A stretch of DNA of 64,000 bases from Acinetobacter indicus CIP 110367 (GCF_000488255.1 NZ_KI530745.1:806001-870000); one strand, 5' to 3'. Shown: positions 43,492 to 54,035, counted from the stretch's first letter. The notes: a model not told the origin generated them from the sequence alone. A program made the numbers and translations.

Positions 43492-44805
43492 TTAGAAGTT
43501 ATAGATGGCCACCATATTAATACGGTTATCTTCACCTTTATTACTGCCATTCGTTGCTGCTTCTAAAGCTGTACGTTCACCATAGACATATTCCAGACCT
43601 AAGCTAACCGGCTTGATCGGACTATAAAACACGTTGGCCCATGCCTGCCATAAGTCTTTGTTGGCTCTAGTTGCATTAGACTGTGTCTCTGTTGCCGGTG
43701 TTGAAGCAATCAAGGCATTTTTATAGTTCTGATCATTATCAAAGCTCATATAGCCATAACCCACTGTGCCGCGCAGTTTTTCATTAAACTTCTGGGTCAG
43801 ACCGACCGTAATCGAATCAAACTCGCTTTGCTCCAGACCGTTTGCACCCTGGATGGTGCCGGTATTGGCAAAAGACACAAAGCTGCTATCACCCTTCACA
43901 TGGTAGTAGTCCGCTTTTAAAGTCGTGCTTGGGGTCACATCATATTTAGCGCCCAAGCCCACACCCCACGCCATTTCTTCATCAGAATTGATGCGTTTTT
44001 CATGGCCCATGGCACGTGCGCTCACGCTCATGTTATCGGCGAACTGATGATTTAAGCGCACAGTTAAAGCCGGTAAACGCTGGGTGATGCTGTTATCTTT
44101 TGGGTCTTCAGCAGCCACCACCAGATTGGTTTGCGGGCTGAATTTCGCGGTATAACGCACTTGCGGGGTACGTTTAACTGCGCCACCGGCATAGGCCAAA
44201 GCATCGACTGTTTCCGGCATATAATCCGGTACCGCAAAGTTAGACCAGGTTTGACCAATTAACCAGTTACTATAATTTAAGTAAGCATGACGAATACGTA
44301 AGTTATCAAAATTTGAACCGCCCAAGAAGTCGACTTCAATTTTACCTTTTACGTCTTGATCACCCACAGGGCTTTTGAAATCCAAACCTAAACGTGTAGC
44401 AGAAAGCGTTGATCTTAAACGATCACTACTTTCATTATTGCCTTCTAACGCTACGGCATTAATATGGTTATATGGCAAATCTCGGCTACTGCCCTCAACC
44501 TGATAAGAACCATCCATACGGACGTTTCCATACAGGTTAAATTCAGCATTACCCAGCGTCATACCCAAGCCGCGCTTTTCAGTGCTGGCTTTTTGTGCAA
44601 CAGGTGGTTGTACCGCAGTATTGGCAAGTTGGTTTAAATTCGCTTGAACCGTTTGATTTTGTTGAGCATATTGATGAACAAGTGCTTTCAGTTGTTGCAC
44701 TTCCTGACGAAGCTGCTCAACTTCCTGGCTGCTTTGCGCATTGGCCATTACACTCATTGTTAAACCGACAGCAATTACTAAAGGTTTGATCATCATTGTT
44801 TTCAT
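43492..44805 (-). CDS. DcaP-like outer-membrane porin (BenP position)
   Basis: A 437-residue outer-membrane protein. The ATG at 44805 gives a signal peptide ending VMANA-Q. A coiled-coil segment (SSQEVEQLRQEVQQLKALVH) follows, as in trimeric DcaP porins, then a barrel from GMTLGNAEFNLYGNVRMDGS to the C-terminal MVAIYNF with its terminal Phe. It lies 106 bases downstream of the aromatic-acid MFS gene on the same strand, so it probably lets benzoate or related acids cross the outer membrane. In A. baylyi a porin gene benP accompanies benK. Confidence 0.83.
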   Translation of the reverse strand: MKTMMIKPLVIAVGLTMSVMANAQSSQEVEQLRQEVQQLKALVHQYAQQNQTVQANLNQLANTAVQPPVAQKASTEKRGLGMTLGNAEFNLYGNVRMDGSYQVEGSSRDLPYNHINAVALEGNNESSDRLRSTLSATRLGLDFKSPVGDQDVKGKIEVDFLGGSNFDNLRIRHAYLNYSNWLIGQTWSNFAVPDYMPETVDALAYAGGAVKRTPQVRYTAKFSPQTNLVVAAEDPKDNSITQRLPALTVRLNHQFADNMSVSARAMGHEKRINSDEEMAWGVGLGAKYDVTPSTTLKADYYHVKGDSSFVSFANTGTIQGANGLEQSEFDSITVGLTQKFNEKLRGTVGYGYMSFDNDQNYKNALIASTPATETQSNATRANKDLWQAWANVFYSPIKPVSLGLEYVYGERTALEAATNGSNKGEDNRINMVAIYNF

Positions 44806-44911
44806 GGGCACACTTATCCTGTGACTATCCGTTTTTGTCGTTCCTGACAAAGTTTCATTGTTTTAAAGTTTGGCTAGCCTGAAGAACTCAAGCTAGCGGT
44901 TTGCTCAGAGA

Positions 44912-46294
44912 TTAATGTGCAGAGCTTTTGACTGCTTTGACATTGCTGTTGGCGAAGCTTTCCTGCTTGGCTTTGGCACCATCTACCGAGACTTTCAGAT
45001 TTACCATAAAGATCGCTACGGCTGCAATTAGACCAGGGATGGCAATCATCATGAAATTCATCTGGTGTGGCAGGTTTAAAGTCAGCAGTGCACCAGTCAG
45101 CACAGGCCCGACAATCGCGCCGATCCGGCCAATTCCAGAGGCCCAACCCATACCGGTTGAACGTACTGTAGTCGGGTAAAACTGTGCGACGAAAGTATAT
45201 AGTAAAATTTGTGATCCAATGGTGGCTGCACCGGCAATGGCAATTAAGGTATACAGCACTGGCTGTGGACTGTTAAAGCCAAGCAGGATTAGCGCAATTG
45301 CCCCCACGGTGAACATAATGGTCAATACCGGTTTCAGATGGAAACGATCTGACAAGGCACCGCCACCAATTGCACCGACCATACCGCCAATATTCAGCGC
45401 GAACAGGAACAGCATACTTGCACCGAGTGAATAACCGGCCTGAATCATCAGTTTTGGTAACCAGCTGCCCAATGCATAGACCATTAACAGACACATGAAG
45501 AACGCAACCCAGAACATTAAGGTACTGAAGGTACGACCTTGCTGGAACAGTGCACGTAATGGGGCTTCATCACCGGCCATCACTTCATTCAGCACAAACT
45601 GGGTATTTGGCGCAATATTCTGTTCTGGAGCAATTTTCTGTACAAAGGTGCGGACCTGTTCTGTTTCACCTTTTTTGGTGAGGAACATCAGGGATTCTGG
45701 CAAGAATTTCCACAGCAGCGGTAACAGCAATAATGGTGTACCGGCTAGGTAGAACATGATTTTCCAGCCATAATCTGCCACCAGCCATGCACCTAACAAG
45801 GCAGAGGTCATCCCGCCAATGGCATAGCCACTGAACATCACGGCAACCAGAGTACTCCGAATCCGTTTTGGCGCGTATTCAGTCATTAATGCCACCACGT
45901 TTGGCATCACACCGCCAATACCTAAACCGGCAAGGAAACGTAAAATACCAAACTCAATCGGGTTACTGGCAAAAGCGCCCAGGAAGGTAAAGCCACTGAA
46001 AATGGCCACACAGATCATAATGGTCTTTTTTCGGCCCAGTTTATCGGAGAGCGTTCCGAAACTCATGGCACCGAACATCATCCCGAACAGCGCGGTACTG
46101 GCCAATAGCCCTGCCTCTACCGCACCAAGTGACCATTCCTGCATCAATAGTGGTAAAGCCACCCCGTAAATAACCAGGTCATAGCCGTCGAAGATAATAA
46201 TTAATAAACACCATAAAAGTACGCCCCAGTGAAATGGCGTAAATTTCGCGTTATCAACCACCGTATTGATGTTTACTGAATCTGTTGTATTCAC
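44912..46294 (-). CDS. Aromatic acid:H+ symporter (MFS, BenK/MucK-like)
   Basis: A 460-residue MFS protein of the AAHS family with 12 hydrophobic segments. The IIIFDGYDLVIYGVALPLL motif near residue 37 has the Asp residues essential in PcaK/BenK. The MSFGTLSDKLGRKKTIMICV loop near 95 is the MFS signature. I chose the GTG at 46294 because AGGAGG lies upstream at near-ideal spacing; the longer ATG frame has no ribosome site. Given its place beside the cat-ben operon, it is a benzoate or muconate importer (BenK or MucK). Which one cannot be decided here. Confidence 0.83.
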   Translation of the reverse strand: MNTTDSVNINTVVDNAKFTPFHWGVLLWCLLIIIFDGYDLVIYGVALPLLMQEWSLGAVEAGLLASTALFGMMFGAMSFGTLSDKLGRKKTIMICVAIFSGFTFLGAFASNPIEFGILRFLAGLGIGGVMPNVVALMTEYAPKRIRSTLVAVMFSGYAIGGMTSALLGAWLVADYGWKIMFYLAGTPLLLLPLLWKFLPESLMFLTKKGETEQVRTFVQKIAPEQNIAPNTQFVLNEVMAGDEAPLRALFQQGRTFSTLMFWVAFFMCLLMVYALGSWLPKLMIQAGYSLGASMLFLFALNIGGMVGAIGGGALSDRFHLKPVLTIMFTVGAIALILLGFNSPQPVLYTLIAIAGAATIGSQILLYTFVAQFYPTTVRSTGMGWASGIGRIGAIVGPVLTGALLTLNLPHQMNFMMIAIPGLIAAVAIFMVNLKVSVDGAKAKQESFANSNVKAVKSSAH

Positions 46295-46384
46295 GATAAG
46301 CCTCCTGCTTGTGAAACCTTCCAAATTTTTGTAAACAATGACCCAATGCGTTATTTTTGTCCAAAACCGATTGCATATATATTC

Positions 46385-46433
46385 ATACCTAAAAAGTTAG
46401 GCGAAAAAATTAGTTTTATAAACAATTGTTTAT
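46385..46433. promoter_or_regulatory. Candidate regulatory palindromes upstream of the aromatic MFS gene
   Basis: Two symmetric sites lie in the MFS promoter region. ATACCTAAAAAGTTA (46385-46399) resembles the BenM/CatM pattern ATAC-N7-GTAT at six of eight bases. ATAAACAATTGTTTAT (46418-46433) is a perfect 16-bp palindrome. Both are AT-rich, so chance matches are possible. Confidence 0.35.
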
Positions 46434-46498
46434 GTTTTAAACAATCTATCTTTATGTAAGAAATATAAATTAAAGTTTATTTTTAAGCTGTGAAACAT

Positions 46499-46535
46499 AA
46501 AAAAAGGTCTGAACAAAAGCGCGCCGTTCAGACCT
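46499..46535 (-). terminator. Terminator of the LysR (benM-like) gene
   Basis: AGGTCTGAAC and GTTCAGACCT form a perfect 10-bp stem with an 11-base loop, followed on the minus strand by seven T residues. It separates the regulator gene from the MFS-porin operon. Confidence 0.85.
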
Positions 46536-46585
46536 GTTGCAACTTTATCTATATAAAGGATGGAAAGAGCTAAACTTCAACGCCC

Positions 46586-47500
46586 TTAAATTACAGTACG
46601 ATCATATTTAATCGCTTCCAGATCATAGACCTGATAAATACTGTCAAACAGTGAGCGGATATCTTCGCTTTCATCCATACTGCGAATCGCCAGGAAAATC
46701 GGGCTTTTAGCAGCATCATCGAGTAAAGGAATATAGTTCAAATGCGGCAACTGTATGGTACGCGCGCTTTCCGGGACTATACACATACCTTCGCCGGCAG
46801 CTACCAGCCCCAAAGCCAGCTGAATTTCACGCACTTCTTTTAAACTGCGCGGCTCCAGACTGTATTCGGAAAACAGGCCGCGCACTTGGGTCGAAAAATT
46901 CGGTTTGGGATGGTTTGGATAGAGAAAAATATTTTCTTCGACAATATCTGAAAGGTATATACCCTGCCGCTTTGTTGCAAATAGATGACTGTCATGCACC
47001 GCCACCATGAGCGGTTCTTCACGCAATAAAATACGTCGAATGGCCGGGTCGGAAATGCGTAAACGGCCAAATCCGACATCTATACGACCTTCTTTTAATG
47101 CCTGAATCTGGTTGGTGGTGGTCATTTCAACCAGTTCTATCTTTAAATTAGGATGTTGTTGGCGGAATAAATAGACTATTCTGGGGAGTAAACCATAAAG
47201 TAAAGAGCCCACAAAACCAATGGTCACGGTTTTCTCGACCATTCCCACCCGCTTGGTCATGGTTTTGATCTCTTCCGCATTAGACAAAAGTTTTACGGCA
47301 TGCTGATAGAAAAATTGGCCTGCCGGAGTGGTCTGTAATGGGCGGCTACCGCGCTCAAATAGCTGAATTCCAAGCTCACTTTCCAGATTTTGGATCTGAC
47401 GGCTTAAAGGTGGTTGCGCAATAAACAGTTTTTCAGCTGCTTTGGTAAAACTCTGTTCTTCTACCACAGCAACAAAGTATCTGAGATGTCTAAGTTCCAT
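46586..47500 (-). CDS. benM: LysR-type regulator of benzoate/catechol genes (BenM/CatM family)
   Basis: A 304-residue LysR protein nearly colinear with BenM and CatM of A. baylyi. It begins MELRHLRYFVAVVEEQSFTK and has the AQPPLSRQIQNLE recognition helix. The effector domain carries SLLYGLLPRIVYLFRQQHPN and LALGLVAAGEGMCIVP. By remembered alignment, Arg160 and Tyr292 (aligning with 293) are as in BenM, where they form a secondary benzoate site; CatM has His and Phe there. I therefore name it benM, while catM remains possible. It is divergent from catB. Only one such regulator is in the window. Confidence 0.8.
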   Translation of the reverse strand: MELRHLRYFVAVVEEQSFTKAAEKLFIAQPPLSRQIQNLESELGIQLFERGSRPLQTTPAGQFFYQHAVKLLSNAEEIKTMTKRVGMVEKTVTIGFVGSLLYGLLPRIVYLFRQQHPNLKIELVEMTTTNQIQALKEGRIDVGFGRLRISDPAIRRILLREEPLMVAVHDSHLFATKRQGIYLSDIVEENIFLYPNHPKPNFSTQVRGLFSEYSLEPRSLKEVREIQLALGLVAAGEGMCIVPESARTIQLPHLNYIPLLDDAAKSPIFLAIRSMDESEDIRSLFDSIYQVYDLEAIKYDRTVI

Positions 47501-47509
47501 ACCCTTTCC

Positions 47510-47524
47510 ATACCTTTAGAATAT
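47510..47524. promoter_or_regulatory. Candidate BenM/CatM operator between benM and catB
   Basis: ATACCTTTAGAATAT fits ATAC-N7-GTAT at seven of eight positions. It lies 9 bases from the regulator start and about 95 bases upstream of catB, as expected for an autoregulated LysR gene with a divergent target. A further GTAT/ATAC pair lies at 47572-47589. Confidence 0.5.
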
Positions 47525-47618
47525 AATAAAATGCCAAAATGATCTTCGACAGTGCGTTTCTATTCTTTTAAGGTATATCACATCAGATACACAACGCAAG
47601 ATTGCGAAGAGTAAAGTG

Positions 47619-48728
47619 ATGTATAAATCCATTGAAACCATGCTTGTCGAGATTCCGACCATTCGTCCACACAAAATGGCGGTGGCGACAATGCAGACGC
47701 AAACCCTGGTATTGGTAAAGATCTCCACAGACGATGGTTTTGTGGGCTGGGGCGAAGCAACCACAATTGGTGGATTAGGCTACGGTGAAGAAAGCCCAGA
47801 AAGCGTAAAAACCAATATTGATACTTACTTCGCACCTTTACTAAAAACATTGGCTGGTTTGAACTTTGCACAAACCATGCGCGCCCTGAAAAAGAATATT
47901 AACGGCAACCGTTTTGCCAAATGTGCCATCCAGACTGCTTTACTGGACATTCAGGCACAGCGCCTCGGTTTACCACTGAGTGAAATTCTTGGTGGCCGTT
48001 TACGTGACAGCGTTCCTGTGCTTTGGGTATTGGCTTCAGGCAATACTGAAAAAGACATCGCTGAAGCGCAGAAGATGATTGAAATCAAACGTCACAATGT
48101 GTTCAAGCTGAAAATCGGTTCTCGTCCGGTTGAAGAAGATGTTGAACACGTGCTGGCAATCAAAAAAGCATTAGGCAAAGACGTTTCTATTCGTGTTGAC
48201 GTCAACCGTGCCTGGTCAGAGCTTGAAGCCATTAAAGGTATTCAGCTGCTGCAAGATGGCGGTGTTGACCTGATTGAACAGCCATGCGGCATTGAAAACC
48301 TCGATGCGATGCGTCGCCTCACCCGCCGTTTCGATATTGCCATTATGGCAGACGAATCGTTAATGGGTCCAAACAGCGCTTACCAGATTGCCCGTAACAA
48401 TGGCGCATCAGTTTTTGCAGTTAAAGTGGCGCAGTCCGGCGGCCTGATTGAAGGATGTGAGGTTGGCAAAATTGCCAAGCTGGCCAATATCGACCTATAC
48501 GGCGGCACCATGCTGGAAGGCCCGGTAGGAACCATTGCTTCAGCGCATGTGTTCTCGACTTTTGAAAGCCTGGCTTACGGCACCGAACTGTTTGGTCCAT
48601 TGCTACTGACGGAAGAAATTTTAAAAACACCATTGCAATATCAAAACTTTGAATTGGTGTTACCAACCACTGCCGGTTTAGGTATTGAACTGGATGAAGA
48701 CAAGCTTGACCGCTTACGTCGTCAATAA
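47619..48728 (+). CDS. catB: Muconate cycloisomerase
   Basis: A 369-residue enolase-superfamily enzyme converting cis,cis-muconate to muconolactone. It shows the base motif FKLKIGSRP (Lys169 type), the metal ligands in RVDVNRAW, LIEQPC and MADESLMGP, and the second Lys in VFAVKVAQSGG. It begins MYKSIETMLVEIPTIRPHKM, typical of CatB; a GTG 3 bases upstream is also in frame. It is the first gene of a long operon divergent from benM. Confidence 0.94.
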   Translation: MYKSIETMLVEIPTIRPHKMAVATMQTQTLVLVKISTDDGFVGWGEATTIGGLGYGEESPESVKTNIDTYFAPLLKTLAGLNFAQTMRALKKNINGNRFAKCAIQTALLDIQAQRLGLPLSEILGGRLRDSVPVLWVLASGNTEKDIAEAQKMIEIKRHNVFKLKIGSRPVEEDVEHVLAIKKALGKDVSIRVDVNRAWSELEAIKGIQLLQDGGVDLIEQPCGIENLDAMRRLTRRFDIAIMADESLMGPNSAYQIARNNGASVFAVKVAQSGGLIEGCEVGKIAKLANIDLYGGTMLEGPVGTIASAHVFSTFESLAYGTELFGPLLLTEEILKTPLQYQNFELVLPTTAGLGIELDEDKLDRLRRQ

Positions 48729-48739
48729 AGGAGCTAGAC

Positions 48740-49030
48740 ATGCTTTTCCACGTACGCATGGATGTCAATATTCCACTCGATATGCCAGCTGAACGCGCTA
48801 ATGAAATTAAAGCCGTTGAAAAGGCATATTCGCAGGAATTACAGCGCCAAGGTAAATGGCGTCATATCTGGCGCATTACAGGCCAGTATTCAAACATCAG
48901 TATTTTTGATGTTGAGAGCAACGAAGAACTGCACAACCTGCTGCAAGGTCTGCCGTTGTATCCATACATGAATATTGAAGTGATGGCGCTTAACCGCCAC
49001 CCATCTTCTGTCCGTGATGATGACACCTGA
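48740..49030 (+). CDS. catC: Muconolactone delta-isomerase
   Basis: A 96-residue enzyme that isomerises muconolactone to 3-oxoadipate enol-lactone. It begins MLFHVRMDVNIPLDMPAERA and contains WRHIWRITGQYSNISIFDVE and LPLYPYMNIEV, as in all CatC proteins, with normal length. AAAGGAG precedes the ATG, 11 bases after catB. It forms a decamer in relatives. Confidence 0.95.
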   Translation: MLFHVRMDVNIPLDMPAERANEIKAVEKAYSQELQRQGKWRHIWRITGQYSNISIFDVESNEELHNLLQGLPLYPYMNIEVMALNRHPSSVRDDDT

Positions 49031-49196
49031 TTCACAGTTCATATCGGTATTTTAAGAATTTAAAGCCGCTATCGGGGTAGCGACTTTAGAAATCCAAAGG
49101 GTAAATAAACAAGGATTGTGGCCAGCCAGATCAGCCAGCCAAACAAGCATTCAGGCAGCCACGACAACTATATACATACATTCAAGGAGTAATTGT
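49031..49196. other. catC-catA intergenic region
   Basis: 166 bases. A small hairpin with CCGCTA/TAGCG arms lies near 49062-49087, and CAGCCAGATCAGCCAGCC is a short direct repeat near 49120. No clear terminator or BenM site is seen, so catA could be read through from catC or have its own promoter. AAGGAG precedes catA. Confidence 0.5.
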
Positions 49197-50117
49197 ATGG
49201 ATCGTCAAACAATTGAAAACGTAGTTAAGGCTTGTAACGTCGACACTGCAGAGGGTCCGGTAAATCCACGCGTTCAACAGGTTGTGGTACGTCTTGTAAC
49301 TGATCTTTTCCAAGCGATTGAAGACCTGGATTTAAGCCAGTCTGAAGTATGGAAAGGTATTGAAACCATTATTGACATCGCCAAAGCAGATGAATTTGCA
49401 TTAATGGGTTCTGCAGTTGGTCTGGAACACTTCCTTGATCTTCGTGCTGACGAAGCAGATGCCAAAGCAGGCCTGACTGGCGGTACGCCACGTACAATTG
49501 AAGGTCCTTTATATGTTGCAGGCGCACCTGAATCAGTAGGTTTTGCACGTATGGACGACGGTTCTGAAGAAGGTCAAATCGCAACATTAATCATTGAAGG
49601 TCAAGTGACTGACACTGATGGCAACATCCTGCCAGGCGCGAAGGTAGAAATGTGGCACGCCAACAGCCATGGTAACTACTCTTTCTTTGACAAGTCGCAA
49701 TCACACTTCAACCTGCGTCGCAGCATTTTAGCAGACGACCAAGGTAACTACGTTGCACAAACTACCATGCCTGTAGGTTATGGCCTGAACCCAGAAGGTC
49801 CTTTACAAGGCGTATTGAACCAGATCGCGCGTCACGGTCAACGTCCTGCACACGTGCACTACTTCGTCTCTGCACCGGGTCACCGTAAATTGACAACTCA
49901 ATTCAACATTGAGGGTGACAAATACTTATGGGACGACTTCGCATTCGGTACACGTGAAGGTCTGGTAGCCGTTGCTGAAGATGTGACTGATGAAGCTGAA
50001 ATCGCGCGTCGTGGCTTGAAAGGTCCGTTCAAATACATCCGTTTTGATGTAGTTCTTCAGAAAGATAAAGAAGGTGCTCCTTCTACTGAAGTTGAACGCC
50101 GCCGCGCAAGCGCTTAA
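49197..50117 (+). CDS. catA: Catechol 1,2-dioxygenase
   Basis: A 306-residue intradiol dioxygenase that opens catechol to cis,cis-muconate with non-haem Fe(III). It starts MDRQTIENVVKACNVDTAEG. The catalytic domain has GPLYVAGAPE, the carrier motif ILPGAKVEMWHANSHGNYS, the Tyr of DDQGNYVAQTTMPVGYG, and the His ligands in RPAHVHYFVSAPGHRKLTTQ. In A. baylyi catA stands apart from catBC. Here it is inserted between catC and benA on the same strand. Confidence 0.95.
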   Translation: MDRQTIENVVKACNVDTAEGPVNPRVQQVVVRLVTDLFQAIEDLDLSQSEVWKGIETIIDIAKADEFALMGSAVGLEHFLDLRADEADAKAGLTGGTPRTIEGPLYVAGAPESVGFARMDDGSEEGQIATLIIEGQVTDTDGNILPGAKVEMWHANSHGNYSFFDKSQSHFNLRRSILADDQGNYVAQTTMPVGYGLNPEGPLQGVLNQIARHGQRPAHVHYFVSAPGHRKLTTQFNIEGDKYLWDDFAFGTREGLVAVAEDVTDEAEIARRGLKGPFKYIRFDVVLQKDKEGAPSTEVERRRASA

Positions 50118-50128
50118 TCATACAGGGA

Positions 50129-50158
50129 ACCGAAATGTCTACTCCCAGACATTTCGGT
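50129..50158 (+). other. Intercistronic hairpin between catA and benA
   Basis: ACCGAAATGTCT and AGACATTTCGGT form a perfect 12-bp stem with a 6-base loop. No T-run follows, so it is not a good terminator. It is more likely an RNA-stabilising or processing structure that sets relative expression of the two genes. Confidence 0.7.
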
Positions 50159-50192
50159 GACTTACCCAAATTTGGAAAGTCGGAGAACGGAC

Positions 50193-51578
50193 ATGCCTCG
50201 TATTCCAGTAATTAACACCAGCCATTTAGATCGTATTGACGAATTACTTGTTGAAAACTATGAAACAGGTGAATTCAAGCTACATCGTTCAGTATTTACA
50301 GACCAGGCCATTTTTGACCTTGAAATGAAATATATTTTCGAGGGAAACTGGGTGTACTTGGCACATGAAAGCCAAATTCCAAATAACAACGATTATTACA
50401 CCACTCACATGGGCCGCCAGCCGATCATCATTGCACGTAACCGTAACGGTGAACTGAATGCCATGATCAATGCCTGTTCACACCGTGGTGCGCAGCTTTG
50501 CCGTTACAAACGCGGTAATAAAGCGACTTATACCTGCCCTTTCCACGGCTGGACATTTAACAACTCAGGCAAACTTTTAAAAGTAAAAGATCCGGCAGAT
50601 GCAGGCTATTCAGACTGCTTCAACCAAGACGGTTCACACGACCTGAAAAAAGTTGCCCGTTTTGAAAACTACAAAGGTTTCTTGTTCGGTAGCTTAAACC
50701 CGGATGTTCCACCACTAGAAGAATATCTTGGCGAAGCCACCAAAATTATTGACATGATCGTGGGTCAGTCTGACCAGGGTCTGGAAGTATTACGCGGCTC
50801 ATCAACCTATACCTATGAAGGTAACTGGAAGCTGACTGCTGAAAACGGTGCCGATGGTTACCACGTGTCTGCAGTACACTGGAACTATGCCGCAACCACT
50901 CAACAACGTAAAGAAAAGCAAGGTGGCGACAACATTCGTGCCATGAGCGCGGGTGCCTGGGGTAAACAAGGCGGCGGTTCATACGGTTTCGAAAATGGTC
51001 ACATGCTGCTTTGGACACAATGGGCCAACCCGGAAGACCGTCCAAACTTTGCCAAAAAAGATGAATATACCGAGAAATTCGGTGCGCCAATGGCGAAATG
51101 GATGATCGAGCGTTCTCGTAACCTGTGTATCTATCCAAACGTCTACTTCATGGACCAGTTCGGTTCACAGATTCGTGTACTTCGTCCATTGTCTCCAACC
51201 AAAACTGAAGTGACCATTTACTGTATCGCTCCTGTCGGTGAAGACGCTGATGCACGTGCACGTCGTATCCGTCAGTATGAAGACTTCTTCAACGCTTCAG
51301 GTATGGCAACTCCAGATGACCTGGAAGAGTTCCGTGCATGTCAAGCGGGTTATGCCGGTATTGCCCTGGAATGGAACGACATGAGCCGTGGTGCCAAACA
51401 CTGGATCCAAGGTCCGGATGATGCGGCTAACGAAATTGGTTTAAAACCAAAACTTTCAGGCATTAAAACTGAAGATGAAGGTTTATACCTTGCTCAACAC
51501 GAATTCTGGCTCAAACTTATGAAAAAAGCGATTGCTGACGAGAAAGAGCTTGCTGCAACTGAAGGAGAAAACGCATGA
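50193..51578 (+). CDS. benA: Benzoate 1,2-dioxygenase large (alpha) subunit
   Basis: A 461-residue Rieske oxygenase subunit, the same length as BenA of A. baylyi. The Rieske cluster is bound by CSHRGAQLC and CPFHGW (residues about 93-118). The mononuclear iron is bound by His residues in [15 protein letters not shown] near 220 and an Asp near 375. It dihydroxylates benzoate with BenB, fed by BenC. The start [15 protein letters not shown] has GGAG upstream and gives the BenA length. benB overlaps its stop by 4 bases. Confidence 0.95.
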   Translation: MPRIPVINTSHLDRIDELLVENYETGEFKLHRSVFTDQAIFDLEMKYIFEGNWVYLAHESQIPNNNDYYTTHMGRQPIIIARNRNGELNAMINACSHRGAQLCRYKRGNKATYTCPFHGWTFNNSGKLLKVKDPADAGYSDCFNQDGSHDLKKVARFENYKGFLFGSLNPDVPPLEEYLGEATKIIDMIVGQSDQGLEVLRGSSTYTYEGNWKLTAENGADGYHVSAVHWNYAATTQQRKEKQGGDNIRAMSAGAWGKQGGGSYGFENGHMLLWTQWANPEDRPNFAKKDEYTEKFGAPMAKWMIERSRNLCIYPNVYFMDQFGSQIRVLRPLSPTKTEVTIYCIAPVGEDADARARRIRQYEDFFNASGMATPDDLEEFRACQAGYAGIALEWNDMSRGAKHWIQGPDDAANEIGLKPKLSGIKTEDEGLYLAQHEFWLKLMKKAIADEKELAATEGENA

Positions 51579-52066
51579 GCGCGATTACTTTAGAAAATAT
51601 TGCTCAATTCCTCTACCGTGAAGCACGTTTTTTAGACGATGAGCAATGGGACGACTGGTTACAGTGCTATGCGCCAAATGCAGAATTCTGGATGCCAGCC
51701 TGGGATGACGATGACAAACTGACTGAAGATCCACAGTCTGAAATTTCACTGATCTACTACCCGGACCGTCAAGGCCTTGAAGACCGTGTGTTCCGTATTA
51801 AAACTGAACGTTCTTCTGCCACCATGCCGGATACCCGTACCAGCCACAACATCAGCAATATTGAAGTGGTTGAGCAAAACGGTGATTTAGTCACAGTGCG
51901 TTTTAACTGGAACACTTTAAGTTTCCGTTACAAAACCAACTACAGCTACTTCGGCATGTCACGTTATGTGATCGATTTCTCTGGCGAAGAACCAAAAATC
52001 GTGAACAAGTATGTGGTTCTGAAGAACGACTACATCAACCAAGTAATTGATATTTACCATCTGTAA
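51575..52066 (+). CDS. benB: Benzoate 1,2-dioxygenase small (beta) subunit
   Basis: A 163-residue subunit of the ring-hydroxylating dioxygenase beta family (SnoaL-like fold). [20 protein letters not shown] and the [19 protein letters not shown] stretch are typical. ATGA overlap with benA indicates coupling. It has a structural role in the alpha3beta3 enzyme. Confidence 0.94.
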   Translation: MSAITLENIAQFLYREARFLDDEQWDDWLQCYAPNAEFWMPAWDDDDKLTEDPQSEISLIYYPDRQGLEDRVFRIKTERSSATMPDTRTSHNISNIEVVEQNGDLVTVRFNWNTLSFRYKTNYSYFGMSRYVIDFSGEEPKIVNKYVVLKNDYINQVIDIYHL

Positions 52067-52094
52067 GCCCTGCTGTTTTAGCTTACTGATGTGG

Positions 52095-52124
52095 CCTTCA
52101 GCCAAACGGAAACTTGGCTGAAGG
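52095..52124 (+). other. Intercistronic hairpin between benB and benC
   Basis: CCTTCAGCCAA and TTGGCTGAAGG form a perfect 11-bp stem with an 8-base loop and no strong T-run. It resembles the catA-benA hairpin in form but not sequence, and probably also affects transcript stability. Confidence 0.7.
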
Positions 52125-52128
52125 TTGA

Positions 52129-53178
<1,050 letters not shown>

Positions 53179-53196
53179 AAATCGAGTAATCCCGCA

Positions 53197-53982
53197 ATGT
53201 CTGATCGTCAAAGATTTTTAAATAAAGTGGTGATTGTGACTGGTGCTGCCCAAGGCATCGGTCGCGGGGTTGCCCTACAAGTGGCAGCCGAAGGCGCCCA
53301 GGTGGTCATGGCCGACCGTTCTGAATATGTCGCAGAAGTGCTGGCAGAGATTCAGGCCGCCGGTGGTGATGCGGTCACCATTAATGCTGACCTGGAAACC
53401 TATGCTGGCGCGCAGTCAGTGGTTGCCAAAGCCATCGACACTTACGGCCGCGTTGATATTTTAATCAACAACGTCGGCGGTGCCATCTGGATGAAACCTT
53501 TCCAGGAATTTTCTGAAGAAGAAATTATCAAGGAAGTGAACCGTTCACTGTTCCCAACCATGTGGTGCTGCCGCGCAGTATTGCCGGAAATGCTGAAAAA
53601 TCAGAAAGGCACCATTGTAAACGTTTCATCTATTGCCACCTGTGGTATTAACCGTATTCCTTACTCTGCCTCTAAAGGCGGCGTCAATGCCCTGACCAAA
53701 TCGCTGGCTTTTGCACATGCGAAAGATGGTATTCGTGTTAATGCCGTGGCAACTGGTGGAACTGAAGCACCACCACGTAAAGTGCCACGTAACACTGCCC
53801 CATTGTCTGAACAAGAACAGGCATGGATGCAGGAAGTGGTTGATCAGACCATTGATCGTACCTTCCTTGGCCGTTACGGCACCATTCAAGAACAAGTCAA
53901 TGCTATTTTATTCCTGGCATCTGACGATGCGTCATATGTGACAGGCACAGTTGTTCCTGTCGGCGGTGGTGATCAGGGTTAA
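53197..53982 (+). CDS. benD: 1,6-dihydroxycyclohexa-2,4-diene-1-carboxylate dehydrogenase
   Basis: A 261-residue short-chain dehydrogenase that oxidises and decarboxylates the benzoate cis-diol to catechol. It has VIVTGAAQGIGRGVALQVAA for NAD binding, NNVGGAIW, and the catalytic YSASKGGVNAL (Y-x3-K). RNTAPLSEQEQ is typical of BenD/XylL. It starts 18 bases after benC. Confidence 0.94.
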   Translation: MSDRQRFLNKVVIVTGAAQGIGRGVALQVAAEGAQVVMADRSEYVAEVLAEIQAAGGDAVTINADLETYAGAQSVVAKAIDTYGRVDILINNVGGAIWMKPFQEFSEEEIIKEVNRSLFPTMWCCRAVLPEMLKNQKGTIVNVSSIATCGINRIPYSASKGGVNALTKSLAFAHAKDGIRVNAVATGGTEAPPRKVPRNTAPLSEQEQAWMQEVVDQTIDRTFLGRYGTIQEQVNAILFLASDDASYVTGTVVPVGGGDQG

Positions 53983-54035
53983 CCTGATCATCTTTTTTGT
54001 ACAGGATCATTGCCAGACTTGCACGGAGGCAAACA

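Noticed and set aside
46295..46324. ATG start of the aromatic MFS gene at 46324
   Set aside because: AGGAGG lies inside this extension and points to the GTG at 46294.
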